Translations under genes and position numbers: made by a program
From: Cohnella sp. SGD-V74
Lineage (GTDB): Bacteria > Bacillota > Bacilli > Paenibacillales > Paenibacillaceae
DNA: 64,000 nucleotides
Direction of reading: 5' to 3'
NCBI RefSeq assembly: GCF_003001675.1
Contig: NZ_PVYW01000001.1
Span: 372,001 to 436,000 of the forward strand
Part shown: piece after piece, positions 55,740 through 62,527 of the stretch
Numbering within the stretch: the first letter of the stretch is position 1
Layout of the letters: each line of letters starts with the position of its first letter
The notes under the pieces: model-generated
The model's database searches: none
Told to the model about the DNA's origin: nothing
Seen by the model: only the letters and a program-made list of their open reading frames with translations

Positions 55740-55895
55740 TCATTTCTTCTTGGCGCGTCCTCTGCGTTTCAGCCATACGATCATGATGACCGCGCTGATC
55801 AAAATAAGGATCGTGTACGTAGCCATCTGATACACGTCGCCCATATTGGACGGATCTTTCTCCGTCGCAAGCGTCAGCATTTGATCAGCTCTCAT
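55740..55895 (-). CDS. Small single-pass membrane protein
   Basis: Translating the minus strand between the Dabb and DUF86 genes gives MRADQMLTLATEKDPSNM, then a hydrophobic helix (ATYTILILISAVIMIVWL) and a basic tail KRRGRAKKK: 51 codons from ATG at 55895, or 46 from ATG at 55880. It overlaps the Dabb gene end by 11 bases. The positive-inside tail suggests N-out topology. Confidence 0.55.
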   Translation of the reverse strand: MRADQMLTLATEKDPSNMGDVYQMATYTILILISAVIMIVWLKRRGRAKKK

Positions 55896-56172
55896 AATCG
55901 ACCGCGACCGAAGCTTCGCGGACCTCCGTCATATGCTCGATGACCTTTTTGTGCACCGGATGCACCTGATAAGCGTTAAGCGCTTCGAGCGAATCGAACT
56001 TCGTCACCAGGGCGATATCGTAGGAACGCTCGGAATGAATCACGTCCTTGCCCACTTCCAAATGACGAAGCTCGTCGATTTTGCCTTCCATGTCGCGCAG
56101 CACTTGAGCGGTGCGTTCGACGCTCTCGGGGCTGCGGTCTTTCAGTTTGAACAATACGATATGAGTAATCAT
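55885..56172 (-). CDS. Dabb-domain (stress-responsive A/B barrel) protein
   Basis: The product (95 aa) begins MITHIVLFKLKDRSPESVERTAQVL, includes HSERSYDIALVTKFDSLEALNAYQVHPVHKKV, and ends VAVDYES, the Dabb ferredoxin-like dimer pattern. ATG at 56172 after AAAGGAATGGG is preferred to the earlier in-frame start. Precise role unknown. Confidence 0.88.
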   Translation of the reverse strand: MITHIVLFKLKDRSPESVERTAQVLRDMEGKIDELRHLEVGKDVIHSERSYDIALVTKFDSLEALNAYQVHPVHKKVIEHMTEVREASVAVDYES

Positions 56173-56254
56173 GTTTCCCATTCCTTTCTTATCATGAGGA
56201 TATGTCGTCCCGCGCATACTAGGCCATAAACAGCGAAAGGGGCATGCACGCGAT

Positions 56255-56512
56255 ATGCGCTATCCCATTACCGCAATATGTACGCTTATCGGACTTGCGC
56301 TTTGCCTTTTTAACATGACCGGCTACGATCCCCACAATCTGTTCCTGATGATGTTCAGCGTGCCGATGTGGTTCGTCGAGCTGTTCACCGATCTTCACAG
56401 CGTCAGCGTATGGCTCATGTACGCGCTTACGGTGCTTAGCTGGGCCTTGATCGGATATTTGGCGGATTTCGGCGTCTCCCGAACCCGCTCCCGGGCAAGA
56501 AGCCGATCATAA
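56255..56512 (+). CDS. Small membrane protein of unknown function
   Basis: The product (85 aa) has two predicted helices (ITAICTLIGLALCLFNMTGY and VWLMYALTVLSWALIGYLADF) and an Arg/Ser-rich end. AAAGGGG lies nine bases before ATG. Not recognised. Confidence 0.6.
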   Translation: MRYPITAICTLIGLALCLFNMTGYDPHNLFLMMFSVPMWFVELFTDLHSVSVWLMYALTVLSWALIGYLADFGVSRTRSRARSRS

Positions 56513-56522
56513 GGTTGGAAAA

Positions 56523-56542
56523 AAGGAGCCTGACGGCTCCTT
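56523..56542. terminator. Bidirectional terminator between convergent genes
   Basis: AAGGAGCC / GGCTCCTT with a short loop; TTCTTCTT follows on the plus strand and TTTTTTCC on the minus strand. Confidence 0.85.
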
Positions 56543-56548
56543 CTTCTT

Positions 56549-56923
56549 CTATTCGACGATCAGTTTGGAAATCATCGTGGCGTGACCTTGTCCGCACATG
56601 ATCGAACAGTGCAGCTCGTAAGTGCCCGGCGTGTCGAAAGTCACTTCGGTCTCCGGATTGTCCTTGTCCAGTTCGATGCCCAATCCGACGAACTCGACGC
56701 CATGAGTGCCGAGCGTATTGGAGTATTTCACTTTGTAGTTGGTTCCGGCTTTAACTTTGTACTCCGCCTGGTCGAACTCGAAGTTCGTCGCTTTAATTCT
56801 GAGCATCTCCTGGCCTTCGGCCAAAGTTTCCTCTTTCGGTCTCTCCGGCAGCGCGGTCGCCAGCAAGTAGACCCCCATTGCGCACGCGATCGTCACCAAT
56901 GCGGACATAATCCATTTGTGCAT
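56549..56923 (-). CDS. Stand-alone CuA-type cupredoxin (cytochrome oxidase subunit II-like)
   Basis: The product (124 aa) has one N-terminal membrane anchor (6-24) and a cupredoxin domain with H74, C106, C110, H114 and M117 (CSIMCGQGHATM). These are the CuA ligands of cytochrome c oxidase subunit II. The two-helix transmembrane part of real subunit II is missing, and the Glu between the two Cys is Ile. It might be a copper chaperone or electron carrier for an oxidase encoded elsewhere. ATG at 56923 follows AGGGGAG. Confidence 0.85.
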   Translation of the reverse strand: MHKWIMSALVTIACAMGVYLLATALPERPKEETLAEGQEMLRIKATNFEFDQAEYKVKAGTNYKVKYSNTLGTHGVEFVGLGIELDKDNPETEVTFDTPGTYELHCSIMCGQGHATMISKLIVE

Positions 56924-57076
56924 TGTCTGCTCCCCTGCTTCCTACAAAATGTCTAACTCATATTCTACCTAAAATCCGCGTTTGAACTCAAGCATTTGTC
57001 GCGTTTCTTCCCGCAAAACTTTTGACAAATTCATGAACAACTCCGCATTCGACCGAGAAAAGGCGACTAAAACCGC

Positions 57077-58501
57077 TCAGTCGAGGTTGCGAAAATCGCT
57101 CGGAACCTTGCGGGCGACCCCCGCATTGATCGCTTCCTGAATGACGGCGCGCCGAACGGCGGGCACGACTTTGTCGTTAAACACGCTGGGAATGATGTAC
57201 TCCTCGTTCAGCTCTTCCGGCGTCACGATCGAGGCGATCGCGTGCGCGGCGGCCAGCTTCATCGACTCGCTGATCGTTCTCGCCCGGGCGTCCAGAGCGC
57301 CGCGGAAAATACCCGGGAAGGCGAGCACGTTGTTGAGCTGGTTCGGATAATCGGAACGTCCGGTCGCGAACACCCGCACGTCCGTACCGGCCTCCTCCGG
57401 CGTAATCTCCGGATCGGGATTGGCCATCGCGAACACGATCGGGTCCGAATTCATCTTTCGAACGTCTTCGTTATGTAACAGCTTGGGCCGCGACAGCCCG
57501 ATAAATACATCCGCTCCCGCAATCACCTCGGACAAGCTTCCCTTCTCGTTGTCGGGATTGGTCAGCTTGGCAAACTCGTTCCAGGCTTCATTGTCGTACT
57601 GCTCGTCCTTATGAATGGCGCCGAACCTGTCGACCCCGATCAGCCGGGAGACGCCCGCGGCCAGCAGCATCCGGGAACAGGCGAAGCCCGCGGCGCCGAT
57701 GCCGCAGACGACGACCTTAATGTCGGTAATGTTTTTGCCTACGATTTTCAACGCGTTGATCAAGCCCGCGAGCAGCACGACGGCCGTCCCGTGCTGGTCG
57801 TCGTGGAACACCGGAATGTCCAGCTCTTCCTTCAGCCTGCGTTCGATCTCGAAGCACCTCGGCGAGGAGATATCCTCCAGGTTGATGCCGCCGAACGTAG
57901 GCGCGATCGCCTTCACGATGGAGATGATCTCTTCCGTATCTTTCGTATTCAGGCAGATCGGAAACGCGTCCACGCCCGCCAGCTCTTTGAACAGCATCGC
58001 CTTTCCTTCCATGACGGGCATCGCCGCATGAGGCCCGATGTCGCCCAGTCCGAGCACCGCGGTCCCGTCCGATACGACCGCGACCGTATTGCGGCGGATC
58101 GTAAGCGAGTGGGACTTGTTGATATCGTCGCGAATCGCCAGACAGACGTTGGCCACTCCGGGCGTGTACACGCGGGACAGGTCGTCGCGGTTTTTGATCG
58201 GAACCTTCGAACGAACCTGGATTTTCCCTCCGAGATGCAGCAGGAACGTCCGGTCGGAGACGTTGACCAGATGAATGCCCTTCATCGCCCTGACGGCGTC
58301 CGACAGCGTGCCGATCTCGGACGGCTCGGCGACGCTGACCGTGAGATCCCGTATTTCCGTTTTCCTGCCGGGCTGAATGACGTCGATGGCGACGATATCC
58401 CCCCCTTGCTGGCCGATCAAAGACACGAGTTCGCCGAACGTCACCTTCTGCTTGTCCATCTCGACCCGAAAAATGACGCTCGTCCCGCTTTCCAGTCTCA
58501 T
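57077..58501 (-). CDS. NAD(P)-dependent malic enzyme with N-terminal ACT domain
   Basis: The product (474 aa) oxidatively decarboxylates malate to pyruvate. It has an N-terminal ACT-like domain (about 5-85), then SRVYTPGVANVCLAIRDD (active-site Tyr), FHDDQHGTAVVLLAGLINAL and VVCGIGAAGFACSRMLL (nucleotide binding). The ACT domain suggests allosteric control by a small molecule. ATG at 58501 follows AGGAGG. Confidence 0.94.
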   Translation of the reverse strand: MRLESGTSVIFRVEMDKQKVTFGELVSLIGQQGGDIVAIDVIQPGRKTEIRDLTVSVAEPSEIGTLSDAVRAMKGIHLVNVSDRTFLLHLGGKIQVRSKVPIKNRDDLSRVYTPGVANVCLAIRDDINKSHSLTIRRNTVAVVSDGTAVLGLGDIGPHAAMPVMEGKAMLFKELAGVDAFPICLNTKDTEEIISIVKAIAPTFGGINLEDISSPRCFEIERRLKEELDIPVFHDDQHGTAVVLLAGLINALKIVGKNITDIKVVVCGIGAAGFACSRMLLAAGVSRLIGVDRFGAIHKDEQYDNEAWNEFAKLTNPDNEKGSLSEVIAGADVFIGLSRPKLLHNEDVRKMNSDPIVFAMANPDPEITPEEAGTDVRVFATGRSDYPNQLNNVLAFPGIFRGALDARARTISESMKLAAAHAIASIVTPEELNEEYIIPSVFNDKVVPAVRRAVIQEAINAGVARKVPSDFRNLD

Positions 58502-58576
58502 CTTGAATCAACCTCCTGGCTAAATGGGGTTACTCATCCATTATAGCCATTCCGCCCGAAACAAAAAACGATTCGT

Positions 58577-58984
58577 TTAACTCGGATTTTTCGGTTCCCC
58601 GGCCCGGTCGCGCAGCACCTGAACGATGCGCTTCAGCCGGTCGGGCAGCGGAAGCCCCAAACGTCCGTAATTTTCGATGATGGACAGCAGTTCGTTGGCG
58701 ATATAGAAAAATACGGCTCCGCCCATGATCAAATCCGCTCCGAGCAGGACGTCCAGCCGGTGCGTAATGATCATGACGAGCAGAATAAGCCCTTTCTTGA
58801 ACAGCCCCCAGAAGCCGATGTTGCTGTTAAGCCCGCTGCCTTCCTTCAGCGCCGCCGCCACGCCGGTAATATAATCGACGGCCATCAGAACGAGCAAAAA
58901 GGTTAGAGACTCGTTCCAGATGCCGAACGAGAAAGTGACCGCCGCTCCCAGGAAGGCGCATACCGTCCCCGCGTACAGTTGCAT
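58577..58984 (-). CDS. Phage-type holin (TcdE/holin 4 family)
   Basis: The product (135 aa) has LTFLLVLMAVDYITGVAAALKEG, then a Lys-rich loop and two more membrane helices, the holin 4 pattern of toxin-secretion/lysis holins. It is conserved on Bacillales chromosomes outside prophages, and no endolysin or phage genes are nearby. ATG at 58984 follows GAGGGGG. Confidence 0.82.
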   Translation of the reverse strand: MQLYAGTVCAFLGAAVTFSFGIWNESLTFLLVLMAVDYITGVAAALKEGSGLNSNIGFWGLFKKGLILLVMIITHRLDVLLGADLIMGGAVFFYIANELLSIIENYGRLGLPLPDRLKRIVQVLRDRAGEPKNPS

Positions 58985-59108
58985 GTACCGTTCCCCCTCA
59001 ATGTTGCAGATGATAATCTAGCATATGAGCGGTGGGACAAGATTGGAACGGTGTTTTTCATGCGTACAATCTCCCGATTTTGAGAAAAGCGATTGGCGCT
59101 TACAACCA

Positions 59109-59322
59109 AAAAGGCTGTCCCATAAGTAAAAAGAGGCGTACTAAACGATTATCGATGGATGCAGGGTAATGGGCATCTATCTCCCTCCGTTGCTATACGC
59201 TCCTGAAACCTGAATGGGTAAACCGGTTTCAGGAGCGTATGAGGCAGTCTGCGGGAGATAGATGCCCATCCTTTTTTGCATCGATAATCTGGTACACCCT
59301 ACTACTTACGGGACAACCCTTT
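59109..59322 (-). repeat. Structured 3'-UTR repeat, copy 5
   Basis: Ends AAAGGCTGTCCCATAAGTA and ACTTACGGGACAACCCTTT. Outer arms GGGCATCTATCTCCC / GGGAGATAGATGCCC are perfect. Inner arms TACGCTCCTGAAAC / GTTTCAGGAGCGTA are perfect, with a shorter loop GGGTAAACC. TGAGGCAG is conserved. It lies nine bases after the stop of the helical cassette gene. Confidence 0.92.
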
Positions 59323-59331
59323 GGTTAGCAT

Positions 59332-60018
59332 TTATTTATTTTGCTCTAACGTTGCGGAGATTTCGTTGATGCCAGCTCTGATTTCCATTAATTGCTCAAA
59401 GATGAAGTAACGCTCTAGCTTGTCGCTGAATTCCATAATACGTTCCACGAGAGCACCTATTTTGTCATTGGACAGCCCGAGATCACTTTTGGAGAACTTT
59501 TCCAAATCCTCGAAACTCATATTCCCTTTGTAAAATACGCTGACCGTGAACTTGATCGATTTGAACGACTTGGCCACTTCCTCTTTGGTACTGCCATACT
59601 CCTCGGCCAGCCGACCCGCGGTGCGAAATTTTCGATCCGCGAACATGTCCTTAATGATCAAAAGCAATAATTTGTTAAAATCCTGAATATCCATATCGCG
59701 CAACTGCTTTGCGTCAAAGTATATATCCAGATTTTTATTAATCTGTTCAATGATCGCTTTTCTTAAAGTACCGTCGACAAGACCTTCCGATTTTAGGTAA
59801 GCTTCCGCTTCTTCTTCACTAACCGTTTTCAAGCGCTCAAACAGATCGCTCCACAGCCGCAAAAAACAATCAAGGATTTCCTTCTGTTGTTTACTTTGCA
59901 TAAATTGAATGAGAAACTTGCGTCCCTTCTCAATCGATTCAAGAACATTCCTCTGCTCTTCTGAAGGCAAGCGCTCATACCAGTCGTTGACCTTGCTTAC
60001 ATATTTGCTCAGATCCAT
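59332..60018 (-). CDS. Helical protein of unknown function (nitrilase cassette, third gene)
   Basis: The product (228 aa) is predicted all-helical, highly charged, with no membrane segment (WYERLPSEEQRNVLESIEKGRKFLIQFM, then YFIFEQLMEIRAGINEI). No known domain recognised. It follows the winged-helix gene by 51 bases and shares its AT-richer composition. The ribosome-binding site is weak. A structural partner of the other two proteins is the simplest guess. Confidence 0.6.
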   Translation of the reverse strand: MDLSKYVSKVNDWYERLPSEEQRNVLESIEKGRKFLIQFMQSKQQKEILDCFLRLWSDLFERLKTVSEEEAEAYLKSEGLVDGTLRKAIIEQINKNLDIYFDAKQLRDMDIQDFNKLLLLIIKDMFADRKFRTAGRLAEEYGSTKEEVAKSFKSIKFTVSVFYKGNMSFEDLEKFSKSDLGLSNDKIGALVERIMEFSDKLERYFIFEQLMEIRAGINEISATLEQNK

Positions 60019-60069
60019 TTCATGATCACTCGCAATCCATAAATGATTAGAAGACGGTTCTCAAGAAAA

Positions 60070-60747
60070 TCACCTAAATTCAACGATATCCCAGTATTCA
60101 TCATCAATTCTTGAACGGGAGTATGAACCTGTGGACCTCTCGAAATCCAGTCTGTTCCTTTCGCTCTTACTCATTCTTTCGAGGAAAATCGTATCGTCTA
60201 TCTTGGTGTCTTCAAGCAAAGGGCGATCCTCGCGGTTGATCTCTTGGATAGACTTTAACAGCAACTGCCCATACGGCGTCAACGCATACCATCTATATTT
60301 CCCGCTATTCTTATAGTACACGAGATTCAGGCTGCGCATTTTTTTTAATACATTGCTCATGTAACTCGTCTTAATCATCATTTTTTCAGCCAAATCGCTT
60401 TGAACGATCTCTTCGAATTCGTGTATAAGCCTCATAGCCCTCTTTTCCAATGCTGTCAACGCATTGACTTGAACGGCTATTTCGTACGGCCGGACGAGAT
60501 TGTCGAGAATTTCTACGAGCGTGAACAATTTGCCCATAACAAAGCTTTGACGGTCGAAGACCGTATTTTCATCCAAGTTTGCAATCAGTTTCTGATTAAT
60601 TTCCCGCAATAATCCAAACTCGCCGTTCAATAATAATTGAGAAATGTAATCTTCAATTTCGTAAAGATCGATTTCGGCTTTTTCGAAATTTTTGCTCTGT
60701 AAAGAAGCGGTCAATTTTGAATACGAAATCAGCTTAACCGTATCCAT
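60070..60747 (-). CDS. Winged-helix protein (nitrilase cassette, second gene)
   Basis: The product (225 aa) has an N-terminal helical region and a MarR/PadR-like winged helix at about 110-185 (LTALEKRAMRLIHEFEEIVQSDLAEKMMIKTSYMSNVLKKMRSLNLVYY, wing KYRWYALTPYG), then an acidic tail. A DNA-binding regulator or sensor for the cassette is likely. ATG at 60747 follows GAGGTGG. It has its own promoter at 60796-60824. Confidence 0.7.
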   Translation of the reverse strand: MDTVKLISYSKLTASLQSKNFEKAEIDLYEIEDYISQLLLNGEFGLLREINQKLIANLDENTVFDRQSFVMGKLFTLVEILDNLVRPYEIAVQVNALTALEKRAMRLIHEFEEIVQSDLAEKMMIKTSYMSNVLKKMRSLNLVYYKNSGKYRWYALTPYGQLLLKSIQEINREDRPLLEDTKIDDTIFLERMSKSERNRLDFERSTGSYSRSRIDDEYWDIVEFR

Positions 60748-60795
60748 ATTTCCACCTCATTTCTAACGAATAGTTCACAATCACTTCACACCCTT

Positions 60796-60824
60796 ATTTT
60801 AGCGTAATTATTAGGGAATCACAA
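60796..60824 (-). promoter_or_regulatory. Internal promoter before the winged-helix gene
   Basis: TTGTGA (60819-60824), 17 bases, TAAAAT (60796-60801) on the minus strand, in the 81-base gap after the nitrilase gene. Confidence 0.55.
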
Positions 60825-60828
60825 TTTT

Positions 60829-62331
60829 TCATTCCGTCTTAGCGAGCATTTCCCCTATTGTCTCCACCAGTGCAGGTCTCTCCTTGCCTTGATATATTCC
60901 GTGACGGATCGGAAAATAAACGGTCGTTGTGACGCTTCCAAAAGCAGGATTATTGCATATGAAAACTGTTGTGCCCGATTTTTTGCCTAATTGTTTCATT
61001 TGAAGTTCAAATTGTCCTCCGGCAGGATTCCCGGTTAGTGCCATCACGATTAAAAGCTTCACGTCGTGATTCACTAACGTCTTCTCCACCTCGCCAATCA
61101 GTAAATCCACACAAATAATAATGGCCATATTGCCAATCGGTGTAGGAATAATCCGGAGTTTTCGCTTGATGTCTATTCTTTCAATACTGTCGCAACCGTT
61201 CAATACGGATAACTTTCCTTCGAAGCCTGTACCATTCTTCAGAATGAACGGATGTGTTTTGAATAATTTGCAACGATTCGCATTGCCCGTATAAATTTCC
61301 GAGTAGTTATAATAAAATTGACCTTCTTGGTCATCCGTTCCGCAATATTGCCCCTCTACGTGAAAGGAGCCTGGAATCACAACCATTGTCGGATCGACGT
61401 CTATTACTTGTTGAACAATACTTCTTTGAAGATCAATCGGCGCTGACAACTCAGGAAAAATAATCAAGTCGGGGCTCTTGTCCATTACCTCCGTCAAAAA
61501 CGAATTGATTCGTTCTCTGTAGCCTTCGATTAGAATATCCTTCAACCGAAACAGATTCCCTTGTTCTGTCTCATAGATGTCCCATTCGAATTGATCCAGC
61601 GAAGACATTATTCCGGGAATAAAGGCAATCCTCATTTCTAATGGATTCGCCTTGTACCTTTCAATCTTTTCGCTGACCGCGCGCGAAAGCGAATGATATT
61701 CAACGGCGTAACCATGATCCCTGATCAAATAAATAGAAGTTACTTCATCCTTCAGTTCAATTTCAGGATCAAATACCATCGCTTCGTCTTCGAACAGGAT
61801 ATCACTTAAAGTGTTTAGGTTTTTCCTGAGCAACGTCCCTCGGAATGTCGGTTTTGGAAATACACTTTCCCTCTTCTTTGAGGAGGATTCGAGAAGTTGT
61901 CCGAAAAACTCATCCAGCACGAATAACCAATTCGTTACAGTGAGCAATAGCTCGTATTTGTCTCTGCAGCTCGCAAGGAATTGTTTTATTAAGTCCAATA
62001 TATCCTGAGTATTGAAATCGGTATAAATCGAGAAGCTTTGGCAGCTCCCAACGATCGACCGTTCCAATTCCGCTCTGCATCTCTTTTTTATTTCTCGATC
62101 CAATGTCCCGTATTTATCCGGCTCCGAACGCTTTATGGAAACATAATCGGCATAGTTCGCTCCATCCAATATGAAATAAAGATGCGCAAATAAATCTGTA
62201 AGTTCTCCGAAACGAAGGCTAATATCACATGCACAATTATCGCTGCGACATTTTTTGACCAGATCACGAATATTTACCGATTGAATCTCGCTGCAAAATA
62301 TTTCTTTTCCAGTAATCATTTTCTGTTCCAT
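60829..62331 (-). CDS. Nitrilase-fold (carbon-nitrogen hydrolase) protein with long N-terminal domain
   Basis: The product (500 aa) has a C-terminal nitrilase domain (about 245-495). The Glu-Lys-Cys triad is visible: E294 in LIIFPELSAP, K358 in KLFKTHPFI and C407 in IIICVDLLIGEVE. The first 240 residues are helical with a CRSDNCAC cluster and no recognised domain. Stand-alone nitrilases are usually near 300 aa and lack this part. In DRT type 1 (UG1) antiphage systems a nitrilase domain is fused to a reverse transcriptase; no RT motif is seen here. Likely first gene of a three-gene cassette. Sequence 62332-62470 upstream is AT-rich leader. Confidence 0.75.
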   Translation of the reverse strand: MEQKMITGKEIFCSEIQSVNIRDLVKKCRSDNCACDISLRFGELTDLFAHLYFILDGANYADYVSIKRSEPDKYGTLDREIKKRCRAELERSIVGSCQSFSIYTDFNTQDILDLIKQFLASCRDKYELLLTVTNWLFVLDEFFGQLLESSSKKRESVFPKPTFRGTLLRKNLNTLSDILFEDEAMVFDPEIELKDEVTSIYLIRDHGYAVEYHSLSRAVSEKIERYKANPLEMRIAFIPGIMSSLDQFEWDIYETEQGNLFRLKDILIEGYRERINSFLTEVMDKSPDLIIFPELSAPIDLQRSIVQQVIDVDPTMVVIPGSFHVEGQYCGTDDQEGQFYYNYSEIYTGNANRCKLFKTHPFILKNGTGFEGKLSVLNGCDSIERIDIKRKLRIIPTPIGNMAIIICVDLLIGEVEKTLVNHDVKLLIVMALTGNPAGGQFELQMKQLGKKSGTTVFICNNPAFGSVTTTVYFPIRHGIYQGKERPALVETIGEMLAKTE

Positions 62332-62487
62332 GAGTTCACCATCTCAAGAAGAGTTAGGCATCTTAAATATAAAAGTATTTTACCATGGAAAATATTACAA
62401 TGATATTGTGATCCATTTATGTAAATTCCCAACCTCTTTCGGGACTTATCTCCCGACTGCAATATTTGTCCCGCTTACCGCAGCAAA

Positions 62488-62511
62488 GCCGCCGCGACCC
62501 AGCGCGACGGC
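62488..62511 (-). terminator. Probable terminator of the discoidin-glycosidase gene
   Basis: GCCGTCGCG / CGCGGCGGC with a six-base loop, then TTTGCT on the minus strand, 17 bases after the stop. Confidence 0.6.
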
Positions 62512-62527
62512 TTCCTGACTCGTATGA

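Noticed and set aside
58577..58984. Prophage remnant around the holin gene
   Set aside because: No other phage gene, integrase or attachment repeat is near, and such holins are common as isolated chromosomal genes.
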